DNA from: Anaerolineae bacterium
GTDB taxonomy: Bacteria; Chloroflexota; Anaerolineae; Aggregatilineales; Aggregatilineaceae
Assembly: GCA_020848665.1 (NCBI GenBank)
Contig: JADLHR010000284.1
Coordinates: forward strand, 1-5,891
DNA: 5,891 nt
Direction of reading: 5' to 3'
The stretch's first letter is position 1, and every line of letters begins with the position of its first letter. Under the pieces are notes generated by a model. That model was not told the origin of the DNA. It saw only the letters and a list, made by a program, of their open reading frames with translations, and made no database searches. Position numbers and translations under genes: made by a program. This document shows positions 1 through 5,368 of the stretch, piece after piece.

Positions 1-615
1 GCCGGGCGGCAGCATCGCAATCCCCTCGAACACAGTCTGCGGAGCCGGGACATAGCCATACGCCAGCAGCAGGGGAAGTTGCGCCCGGTCGAAGCGGCGC
101 GGCGCGGCGGGATGGCGCAGCAGCGCCTTGATCTCCGAGGCGAACACCAGCCGCCGCTCATCCTGGTAAAGATACAGCGGCTTCTTGCCGAGCCGGTCCC
201 GCGCCAGGACCAGCCGTCCGCGTGGCGCGTCCCACAGCGCGAAGGCGAACATGCCGCGCAGGTGTTCGACGCAGCGCGGCCCGTGCTCGCGGTAGAGCGC
301 GATCAGCGTCTCGACATCGGACGTGGTGCGGAAGCGGTGTCCATGCGCCTCAAGCGCCGGGCGCAGGTCGAGGTGATTGTAGATCTCGCCATTATAGGCG
401 ACGGTGATCGCGCCATCGGCGCTTTGCATCGGCAGCGCCGCCGCTGGGGACAGGTCCAGCACGGCGAGGCGGCGGCTCGCCAGCCCGCACGCGCCGAGCG
501 CCAGCGCCCGGCCCTGATCCGGCCCGCGATGTTCCAGGCAGGCGTTCATCGCATCGAGGACGGCGGGATCGGCGGGCGCGCCGTCGAAGTGCAGCACTCC
601 GCACAGTCCGCACAT
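1..615 (-). CDS. asnB: Asparagine synthase (glutamine-hydrolysing), N-terminal glutaminase domain, truncated by window edge
   Basis: The 205 visible codons read in frame to base 1; the C-terminal ATP-dependent synthetase domain lies outside (the family is usually about 600-650 residues). The visible part is a class II glutamine amidotransferase domain, which releases ammonia from glutamine. After removal of Met1, Cys2 would be the N-terminal nucleophile (MCGLCGV). Other hallmarks are HRGPDQGR (29-36), RRLAVLDLS (48-56), YNGEIYN (74-80), TSDVETL (98-104), LRGMFAFALWD (119-129), ARDRLGKKPLY (138-148) and FASEIKALL (158-166). The usual Gln before Pro-Met in the glutamine-binding strand is Leu here (LPM, 61-63). 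The ATG overlaps the upstream glycosyltransferase stop as TGATG, with AGGAG 11 nt ahead, so translational coupling is likely. Placement at the end of a glycan operon suggests that it may amidate a sugar or glycan precursor rather than free aspartate; this is inference, and the family assignment itself is firm. Confidence 0.95.
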   Translation of the reverse strand, partial: MCGLCGVLHFDGAPADPAVLDAMNACLEHRGPDQGRALALGACGLASRRLAVLDLSPAAALPMQSADGAITVAYNGEIYNHLDLRPALEAHGHRFRTTSDVETLIALYREHGPRCVEHLRGMFAFALWDAPRGRLVLARDRLGKKPLYLYQDERRLVFASEIKALLRHPAAPRRFDRAQLPLLLAYGYVPAPQTVFEGIAMLPPG

Positions 616-1742
616 CAGCCGCACCACTCCTGGTAGAGCGCCAGCGTCCGCCCAACCATCGCGTCCACCGTGAACTGCGCTTCCAGCCGCGCGCGGCCCG
701 CTTCTCCCCGGCGGCGGCGCTCGTCCGGATCGCTCAGCGCCACGCGCAAGGCTCCGGCCAGCACCGCCGGATCACCGGGTGGAACAAGCCAGCCAGTTTC
801 CCCATCAGCGATCACTTCCGGGATGGCGCTGACCCGCGTGCTGATCACCGGCACGCCGCACGCCATCGCTTCCAGAAACACCAATCCAAAACCTTCCCAC
901 AGCGAGGGCGCCAGCAGCACGTCCAGCGCGGCGAAGATAGCGGGCGCATCGTCGCGCCAGCCGAGGAAATGCATGTGCGCCGCCAGCCCAAGCCGCGCCG
1001 CCTGCGTCGCCAGCGCGCCGCGCAGCGGGCCGTCGCCCGCGATCACGTAGTGCGCCGCCGGAAACTCGGCGGCGACCAGCGCAAAAGCGTCCAGCGCGTG
1101 ATCCAGCCCCTTCTGCTCGATCAGGCGGCAGACCGAACCGATCAGCGGCGCGCCAGGTGGCAGGCCAAGCTCCTGCCGCAGCCGCGCGCGCGCGTCGGGC
1201 GGCGCCTGGACCGATGCCGGGTCCAGCCCGTAGCGGACGGTGCGCACACGGTCGGCGGGCGCGCCCTCGACCTCGATTGAAAAAGCGCGGATAGCGTCGG
1301 AGATGGCGATCCCGCCGCTGACCTGCCGCCACAGCCAGCGGTTCAGCCAGCGCATCGGCGGCCAGCGGCGGAAGCGGTCGTCGTTGTGGCGCGAGGTCAC
1401 GATGCACGGCACCCCGGCGCGGCGCGCCGCCGGAATTCCGTATAGGTCGGCGTGCAGCAGGTGGGTGTGAACGATCTCCGGCCGGGCGGCGCGGAAGCGG
1501 CGCGCCAGCCCGCGCCACAGGCCCGGATCGAAATCGCGCCGGATGATCACGCGCTCGACCGGCACGTCGAGCGATTCGGCGCGGTGCACGATCTCGTCAA
1601 CCGGCTTATCCGGCTCGACCAGAATCCACAGGCGGGCGTCTACCCCCCGCGCGCGCAGGCCAGGCAGCAGCGTCAGCAGGTGACCTTCCGACCCGGCGGC
1701 GCCGGTCATCTTCGAGAGGTGAATCACCCGGTCGGGTGGCAT
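615..1742 (-). CDS. GT4-family (group 1) glycosyltransferase
   Basis: This 375-residue protein is a GT-B fold retaining glycosyltransferase that would move a sugar from a nucleotide donor to a growing lipid-linked or surface glycan. The N-terminal acceptor domain has GSEGHLL (17-23) and HTHLLHADLYG (92-102). The C-terminal donor domain has IGSVCRLIEQKGLD (201-214), VIAGDGPLR (233-241), FLGWRDD (259-265) and the GT4 E-x7-E signature with Glu283 and Glu291 (EGFGLVFLE), followed by ACGVPVIST and a GETGWLVPPGD loop (314-324). No signal peptide or membrane segment is visible, fitting a cytoplasmic or peripheral enzyme. The ATG at 1742 is the first possible start because an in-frame TGA lies four codons upstream; GGTGA sits 9 nt before it. 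It follows the epimerase after 147 nt that hold a palindromic repeat, and its stop overlaps the asnB start. Donor and acceptor cannot be told from sequence. Confidence 0.93.
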   Translation of the reverse strand: MPPDRVIHLSKMTGAAGSEGHLLTLLPGLRARGVDARLWILVEPDKPVDEIVHRAESLDVPVERVIIRRDFDPGLWRGLARRFRAARPEIVHTHLLHADLYGIPAARRAGVPCIVTSRHNDDRFRRWPPMRWLNRWLWRQVSGGIAISDAIRAFSIEVEGAPADRVRTVRYGLDPASVQAPPDARARLRQELGLPPGAPLIGSVCRLIEQKGLDHALDAFALVAAEFPAAHYVIAGDGPLRGALATQAARLGLAAHMHFLGWRDDAPAIFAALDVLLAPSLWEGFGLVFLEAMACGVPVISTRVSAIPEVIADGETGWLVPPGDPAVLAGALRVALSDPDERRRRGEAGRARLEAQFTVDAMVGRTLALYQEWCG

Positions 1743-1788
1743 CTCAGGCGCTCACCAAAAAACATAGAGCGTTTTCGCCGCCGGTTAG

Positions 1789-1856
1789 AACCTCACCCCT
1801 GGCCCCTCTCCGTGAACGGAGAGGAGAAAAGGGGCCGGGGGTTAAGGGGTGAGGTT
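1789..1856. repeat. Nested palindromic element (REP/MITE-like) between epimerase and glycosyltransferase genes
   Basis: Outer arms AACCTCACCCCT (1789-1800) and AGGGGTGAGGTT (1845-1856) are perfect 12-bp inverted repeats. Inside them GGCCCC (1801-1806) pairs with GGGGCC (1831-1836), and CCTCTCCGT (1805-1813) pairs with ACGGAGAGG (1816-1824) around a very tight turn. The bases between the two right-hand arms, GGGGTTAA (1837-1844), are unpaired. The two inner pairings share bases 1805-1806, so they would compete slightly. I recall dispersed repeats of this CCTCACCCC / GGCCCCTCTCC type being frequent between genes in Chloroflexota, but only one copy is in the window, so repetitiveness is inferred. 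No T-run follows directly, so it is not a standard intrinsic terminator. Confidence 0.75.
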
Positions 1857-1860
1857 TCAC

Positions 1861-1900
1861 GCGCCGGTCTATCGAGGACATCACAACCGCTAGACCGCGC
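1861..1900 (-). other. Stem-loop at the 3' end of the epimerase gene, stop codon in the stem
   Basis: On the plus strand GCGCCGGTCTA (1861-1871) and TAGACCGCGC (1891-1900) are inverted repeats that give ten pairs with one bulged C (1865) and a 19-nt loop. The epimerase TAG stop (1890-1892) sits at the stem-loop boundary. No T-tract follows in the direction of transcription, so a role as a terminator is doubtful; it could stabilise or process the mRNA. It directly abuts the palindromic repeat downstream. The pairing is visible, but any function is inference. Confidence 0.4.
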
Positions 1901-2846
1901 CATTTTCGGCGTACCACGCGACGGTGCGCCGCAGACCGTCCTCGAACGACACCTGCGGCTCGAAGCCGAGCCGCTCGCGTGCCTTGTCGATTGACGCGCG
2001 CGAGTGCCGCACATCGCCGGGGCGCGGAGCCGTGAAGACCGGCGCGATCTGCGTGCCCATGATCGCGTTCAGCGCGTCGATCATCTCCAGCAGGCTGATG
2101 CGCCCGCCGATCGCGATGTTGAATGTCTCGCCCGCGACACCCGGCGTGTGACAGGCCAGCAGGTTGCCGTGCACGACGTTGGCGATATAGGTGAAATCGC
2201 GCGATTGCAGCCCGTCGCCCTCGATCACCGGCGGCTGGCCGTCCAGCATGGCCGCGATGAACTTCGGAATGACCGCCGCGTAAGTCGAGAGCGGGTCCTG
2301 GCGCGGGCCGAAAACGTTGAAATAGCGCACCGTGACGGTCTCCAGCCCGTAGACTTCAGTGAAAGTCTGGCAGTAGTGCTCGGCGGCGAGCTTGGCGACA
2401 GCATACGGCGAAAGCGGCTGCGGCAGCATATCCTCGGACTTGTACTCCGACTCGACGTTGCCATACGCCGAGGACGACCCGGCGTAGACCACGCGCCTGA
2501 CGCCCGCGTCGCGCGCAGCCAGCAGCACGTTCAGCGTGCCGGTCACGTTGTGCTCGTTGCTGCCGAGCGGGTCCGCCACCGAGCGCGGGACCGAGGCCAG
2601 CGCCGCGAGGTGAAAGACGTAATCGACGCCGTCCATCGCCTTGGCCAGCGCGGCGCGGTTGGTGATGCTGATCGGACGCAGGTCGATTTGGCCGGCTACG
2701 TGCGCCAGGTTCTCGCGCTTGCCGGTCGAGAAATTATCCACCACGCGCACGCGGTGTCCGGCATCGAGCAGCGCGCCGACCATATGCGAGCCGATGAACC
2801 CGGCGCCTCCGGTGACGAGATAGGTATACGACGGAGTCTGCTGCAT
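1890..2846 (-). CDS. NAD-dependent nucleotide-sugar epimerase/dehydratase (extended SDR; UDP-GlcNAc/UDP-glucose 4-epimerase-like)
   Basis: This 318-residue cytoplasmic enzyme belongs to the extended short-chain dehydrogenase family. It has the Rossmann motif TGGAGFIGSH (12-21), an acidic NAD-ribose contact at Asp37 (VVDNFSTGK), HLAA (79-82), the serine run SSSAYG (124-129), and the catalytic Tyr148-x3-Lys152 pair (SPYAVAKLAAEH). The substrate-domain signature RYFNVFGPRQDP (174-185) and RDFTYIANVV (216-225) resemble WbpP-type UDP-N-acetylglucosamine C4-epimerases, and the length is usual for that group. The likely role is converting a UDP-sugar donor for the glycan made by the neighbouring enzymes. 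GGGAG stands 5 nt before the ATG, and the upstream transferase stop is only 21 nt away, so the two genes are almost surely co-transcribed. A UDP-glucose/galactose (GalE-like) or UDP-glucuronate substrate cannot be excluded from motifs alone. Confidence 0.92.
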   Translation of the reverse strand: MQQTPSYTYLVTGGAGFIGSHMVGALLDAGHRVRVVDNFSTGKRENLAHVAGQIDLRPISITNRAALAKAMDGVDYVFHLAALASVPRSVADPLGSNEHNVTGTLNVLLAARDAGVRRVVYAGSSSAYGNVESEYKSEDMLPQPLSPYAVAKLAAEHYCQTFTEVYGLETVTVRYFNVFGPRQDPLSTYAAVIPKFIAAMLDGQPPVIEGDGLQSRDFTYIANVVHGNLLACHTPGVAGETFNIAIGGRISLLEMIDALNAIMGTQIAPVFTAPRPGDVRHSRASIDKARERLGFEPQVSFEDGLRRTVAWYAENGAV

Positions 2847-2867
2847 ATTCTCTCCCAGGCAGCCGGA

Positions 2868-3890
2868 TCAGGCCCGGCGCCGATTGCGCAAATAAGCCCA
2901 GTTCAGAAACACGAATGCGGCCGCCGCTGCCCCGGCCAGCCCCGCCCCGATCATCGCCCCCTCGCTGATGTTGGCGTGCGACAACTGCACCGCCGCGACG
3001 CCGAGCGCCGCGCAGACCGCATAAAGCGCCAGCACCGCCGCCCGCTGGCTGAGGCCGAGGCTGACCAGCCGGTGCGAGGTGTGGTCCTTGCCGCCCATCA
3101 TCGGCGAGCGGCCCTCGATCAGGCGCGTGAGGATGACCAGCGCGGCGTCGAAGATCGGCAGGCCGAGCACGACGACCGGCACCATCCATGTGATCACCTG
3201 GCGCTCGGCAGGCACGCGGAAATTGAGCTTAATCGCCAGCACCGCCAGCAAGAAGCCGAGCACCATGCTGCCCATGTCACCCATAAACGACGAAGCCGGG
3301 TTGAAGTTGTAGATCAAAAAGCCAATCGACGCGCCGCCGAGCGCCGCCGCCATGCTGCCGACCAGGCTCAGCTCCTGTTGGACGGCCATCACAAAGAACG
3401 CGATTGAGGCGATGGCGGTGATGCCCGCCGCCAGCCCGTCCATATTGTCCTGGAAATTCATCGCGTTGATGATGAAGACAATCCACAGCAGGGTGAAAGC
3501 GACGTTGAGCGCCTGGCTGGGAAAGATGCGCACCTGGATTCCGGCCAGAACCAGCACGATCGCGGCGATCATCTGCCCGCCGAGCTTGACCAGCGGCAGC
3601 ATCCCGCGCCGGTCGTCTACGAAGCCGACCAATACCAGCCAGGTCGCTCCGGCCAGAATCGCGCCCAGCTCCACCAGGTAGAACGGCGGGCTGAACAGCA
3701 GCAGCGCCAGCACCAGCGCCCCGTAAATCGCCAGCCCGCCCATCAGTGGCGTCGGAGTCTGGTGAACTTTGCGGGCGCTCGGCTGATCGAGCACGCCCAA
3801 CACTACCGCGAGCCGCTTGGTGATCGGCGTAAAGCCGACCGCAGCCGCGAAACCGGCGAGCATAACCGGAAAGAACTGCGCTATATCCAT
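2868..3890 (-). CDS. Polyprenyl-phosphate sugar-1-phosphate transferase (WecA/TagO/MraY superfamily)
   Basis: This 340-residue, highly hydrophobic protein, with roughly ten membrane segments, would transfer a sugar-1-phosphate (GlcNAc-1-P in WecA/TagO) from a UDP-sugar to undecaprenyl phosphate, the committed step of a surface glycan. Family marks in order: DQPSARKVHQTPTPLMGG (35-52), FVDDRRGM with the Asp pair 92-93, NAMNFQDNMDGLAAG (142-156) with Asp148 and Asp151, FNPASSFMGDMGS (196-208), and a cytoplasmic loop GGKDHTSHRL (266-275). Two motifs differ from the textbook forms (DGxDG is DNMDG, and HLHHRL is HTSHRL), but the charged residues are kept. I chose ATG 3890 over an in-frame TTG at 3917 because the TTG would add nine polar residues before the first membrane segment; the ribosome site is weak for both (GGATGA is 10 nt before the ATG). 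It opens the glycan gene set, 21 nt ahead of the epimerase. Confidence 0.92.
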   Translation of the reverse strand: MDIAQFFPVMLAGFAAAVGFTPITKRLAVVLGVLDQPSARKVHQTPTPLMGGLAIYGALVLALLLFSPPFYLVELGAILAGATWLVLVGFVDDRRGMLPLVKLGGQMIAAIVLVLAGIQVRIFPSQALNVAFTLLWIVFIINAMNFQDNMDGLAAGITAIASIAFFVMAVQQELSLVGSMAAALGGASIGFLIYNFNPASSFMGDMGSMVLGFLLAVLAIKLNFRVPAERQVITWMVPVVVLGLPIFDAALVILTRLIEGRSPMMGGKDHTSHRLVSLGLSQRAAVLALYAVCAALGVAAVQLSHANISEGAMIGAGLAGAAAAAFVFLNWAYLRNRRRA

Positions 3891-3904
3891 GCGGGGGCTA
3901 TCAT

Positions 3905-3920
3905 CCGTTGCGCACAACGG
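3905..3920. repeat. Short perfect palindrome in the leader of the transferase gene
   Basis: CCGTTG (3905-3910) and CAACGG (3915-3920) are 6-bp inverted repeats separated by four bases. The element lies 15-30 nt upstream of the ATG at 3890, between it and the candidate promoter, so it would be transcribed as a small hairpin in the 5' leader or could act as an operator. The match is exact, but a six-base arm can arise by chance in GC-rich DNA. Confidence 0.35.
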
Positions 3921-3960
3921 TCCGTGCCAGGCGCGGGCCGATCGTGAACTTTGCCGTCGC

Positions 3961-3989
3961 AGTATACCGCAAGCCCGCGCCGGGGTACA
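3961..3989 (-). promoter_or_regulatory. Candidate sigma70-like promoter for the glycan genes
   Basis: In the 192-nt gap between the glycosylase and the transferase, the minus strand carries TATACT (3966-3961), five of six matches to the -10 consensus. At 17 nt spacing the -35 position is TGTACC (3989-3984), only three of six. Transcription would start near 3954, leaving a leader of about 64 nt that includes the 3905-3920 palindrome. This is the only AT-rich box in the gap and is where a new transcription unit would be expected. The -35 is poor, so the call is tentative. Confidence 0.35.
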
Positions 3990-4036
3990 TAGGCAGCAGC
4001 GGGCGCTTGCCCGCCGCCCAACAAACCGTACCCGCA

Positions 4037-4073
4037 GGCCAGTCTGCCGGCCAGTTGTTTCCGAAAGACTGCC
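4037..4073 (-). other. Weak stem-loop just downstream of the uracil-DNA glycosylase stop
   Basis: GGCCAGTCT (4037-4045) and AGACTGCC (4066-4073) on the plus strand form an 8-bp stem with one bulge and a 20-nt loop, beginning 9 nt after the stop codon in the direction of transcription. A second GC-rich hairpin, GCGGGC-GCTT-GCCCGC (3999-4014), follows. Neither has a T-run, so intrinsic termination is not supported. They may mark the end of the upstream transcription unit, or mean nothing. Confidence 0.25.
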
Positions 4074-4082
4074 CGGAGCGCG

Positions 4083-4730
4083 CTAGAACAAGCTCAACTG
4101 CTGCGGTGGAGGCGGGGGCGGCGAGTCATCAGACTTGGACGACCGGCTGATTTCCGCAACCAGCTCCGGGATGCGTTTGAAGTCTGCTTCCATCGCCGGG
4201 CGCAGGTTGGGGTTACGCAGCACCGCCGCCGGGTGAAAGAGCGGATAATAAATGCGCTCATTGGCGCGCAGCGGGTGCCCGTGAATCTTGGTGATGCGCG
4301 CGTCCTTCGGAAAAAAGAGCGCCATGCTGAAGCGCCCCAGCGTCGCGATCAGCCGGGGCTGGATGATCTCGACCTGCTGCTTCAGGTAGGTCGCCACGCA
4401 GATGTCGATCTCATCAGGCAGCGGGTCGCGGTTGCCCGGCGGACGGCACTTGACAACATTGGTGATAAACACGTCGTCGCGTGTCAGGCCGATCTTGCCG
4501 AGCAGCTCGTCGAGGTATTTGCCCGACGCGCCGACGAACGGCAGCCCCTGCTGGTCTTCATAGAAGCCGGGCGCTTCGCCGATGAACATAATGTCGGCAT
4601 CGGCCCGGCCCGCTCCAGGAACGGCGTTCGTCCGCCCGGCGGCTAGAGGGCACAGCGTACACGGGCGAATACGGTCAGCGATCTCGTGCAGCGCCGCCTG
4701 GCGCTCCTTGAAGCTCCTTTTGTCGGCCAT
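4083..4730 (-). CDS. udg: Family 4 (UdgA-type, [4Fe-4S]) uracil-DNA glycosylase with C-terminal clamp-binding-like tail
   Basis: This 215-residue protein would remove uracil from DNA to begin base excision repair of deaminated cytosine. Four cysteines typical of the family iron-sulfur cluster are present: Cys24 and Cys27 (CTLC), Cys95 (VVKCRPPGNR) and Cys111. Motif 1 is GEAPG (51-55) followed by EDQQGLPFVGASGK (58-71), and motif 2 is HPAAVLRNP (166-174). The usual GRAG/GKAG after PFVG is GASG here. The core ends near residue 195; then comes a Ser/Asp stretch, six prolines and the terminal QLSLF (211-215), which matches the bacterial beta-sliding-clamp-binding consensus. The start is ATG 4730, not ATG 4736, because AAAGGAGG lies 6 nt before the former and touches the latter. 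It follows rimI by 23 nt and is probably in the same transcript. Confidence 0.95.
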   Translation of the reverse strand: MADKRSFKERQAALHEIADRIRPCTLCPLAAGRTNAVPGAGRADADIMFIGEAPGFYEDQQGLPFVGASGKYLDELLGKIGLTRDDVFITNVVKCRPPGNRDPLPDEIDICVATYLKQQVEIIQPRLIATLGRFSMALFFPKDARITKIHGHPLRANERIYYPLFHPAAVLRNPNLRPAMEADFKRIPELVAEISRSSKSDDSPPPPPPQQLSLF

Positions 4731-4736
4731 GCGCAT

Positions 4737-4744
4737 CCTCCTTT
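4737..4744 (-). promoter_or_regulatory. Strong Shine-Dalgarno that fixes the glycosylase start
   Basis: AAAGGAGG on the minus strand (4744-4737) is a near-complete anti-16S match. It is 6 nt from ATG 4730, which is ideal, and 0 nt from the in-frame ATG 4736, which is unusable. It therefore sets the N-terminus at MADKRS. Confidence 0.8.
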
Positions 4745-4753
4745 GCGTGCCGG

Positions 4754-5368
4754 TTACCGCTCTGCCCCGGTGAACAGATCGGCATAGTTGAGGCGCTCGC
4801 GCAGCTCCGCCAGGCGCGCGTCAAGCTCCCGCCGATAGGCGTCGTTCAACGGGCGGACTTCCATCAGCAGCGCATCCTCGCCGTCGTCCCGATAATATCC
4901 CCGCCGCCGCCCGACGACCTGGTAATGATACTTCTGGTAGAGCGCCTGAGCGGTCAGGTTGCTGGCGCGCACTTCCAGCACAGAATACTCGCTCGCCAGG
5001 CTCAGTGAGCGCCGCAGCATCGCCGCCAACAGCAGCTCACCCAGCCCACGACCGCGAAAATCCGGCGCAACTGCGATCGTGCTGATGTGCGCTTCACCGG
5101 CGATCAGCCAGCAGCCGCCGTACCCCGCGATCTCGAAGGCGGGCGGACCGCTGGATCGCAGACGAGCAGCCAGCCCGCGCCAGCCGTCGGTGCGCAGCGC
5201 GTTCGCGCCCGCTGCTTCAACGACGACCAGATGCGAGCTGTCGCGGTTGTTGATCTCAAACTCGTAGGTGCGCGCCGACCAGGGCGTGGTAAACGACACG
5301 TGATCGATCTGGAGCACCTGAGGAATATCGTCGGTCGTCATGGGCCGCAGCGTGTAAGACGGCGTCAT
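4754..5368 (-). CDS. rimI: RimI-like GNAT protein N-acetyltransferase, long form
   Basis: This 204-residue cytoplasmic enzyme would transfer acetyl from acetyl-CoA to a protein N-terminal alpha-amine (ribosomal protein bS18 in enterobacteria). The GNAT CoA-binding loop is IAVAPDFRGRGLG (98-110). LEVRASN (131-137) and ALY (142-144) contain Glu132 and Tyr144, which align with the catalytic Glu103 and Tyr115 of enterobacterial RimI. The RimI-typical end RGYYRDDGEDALLMEV (156-171) is also present. It is about 50 residues longer than E. coli RimI: an Arg/Trp-containing insertion at about 54-78 sits before the beta-strand AGYGGCWLI, and a charged, probably helical extension follows residue 172. The usual Gly-Phe after the LY helix is His-Tyr. 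The ATG overlaps the tsaB stop (ATGA), with GGGAG 10 nt upstream, so coupling is likely. The target protein is not known. Confidence 0.92.
   Translation of the reverse strand: MTPSYTLRPMTTDDIPQVLQIDHVSFTTPWSARTYEFEINNRDSSHLVVVEAAGANALRTDGWRGLAARLRSSGPPAFEIAGYGGCWLIAGEAHISTIAVAPDFRGRGLGELLLAAMLRRSLSLASEYSVLEVRASNLTAQALYQKYHYQVVGRRRGYYRDDGEDALLMEVRPLNDAYRRELDARLAELRERLNYADLFTGAER

Noticed and set aside
79..1050. Plus-strand open frames over asnB and the glycosyltransferase, and a 237-codon minus-strand frame at 805-1518
   Set aside because: They are out-of-frame shadows of genes with full motif sets; low-complexity Arg/Ala-rich products and no ribosome sites of note.
1743..1788. TATGTT as a -10 box driving the glycosyltransferase
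   Set aside because: It ends about 18 nt before the ATG, so transcription would begin at or inside the ribosome-binding site, and there is no -35 match.
1757..1860. Repeat hairpin plus T-run as an intrinsic terminator
   Set aside because: The six-T run (minus strand, 1762-1757) is more than 25 nt past the hairpin and directly next to the glycosyltransferase ribosome site, so it does not have terminator geometry.
2004..3407. A 467-codon open frame on the plus strand
   Set aside because: It lies antisense to two clear genes (the epimerase and the sugar-phosphate transferase). Its translation is rich in Arg, Ala, His and Asp with no family motif, as expected from the reverse strand of GC-rich codons.
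2868..3917. TTG start at 3917 for the sugar-phosphate transferase
   Set aside because: It would add nine polar residues ahead of the first membrane segment, and TTG is a weak start; the ATG at 3890 fits the family N-terminus better. Not fully excluded.
3999..4014. GC-rich hairpin GCGGGC-GCTT-GCCCGC as a terminator
   Set aside because: The stem is only six perfect pairs and no T-tract follows on either strand; likely chance in GC-rich DNA.
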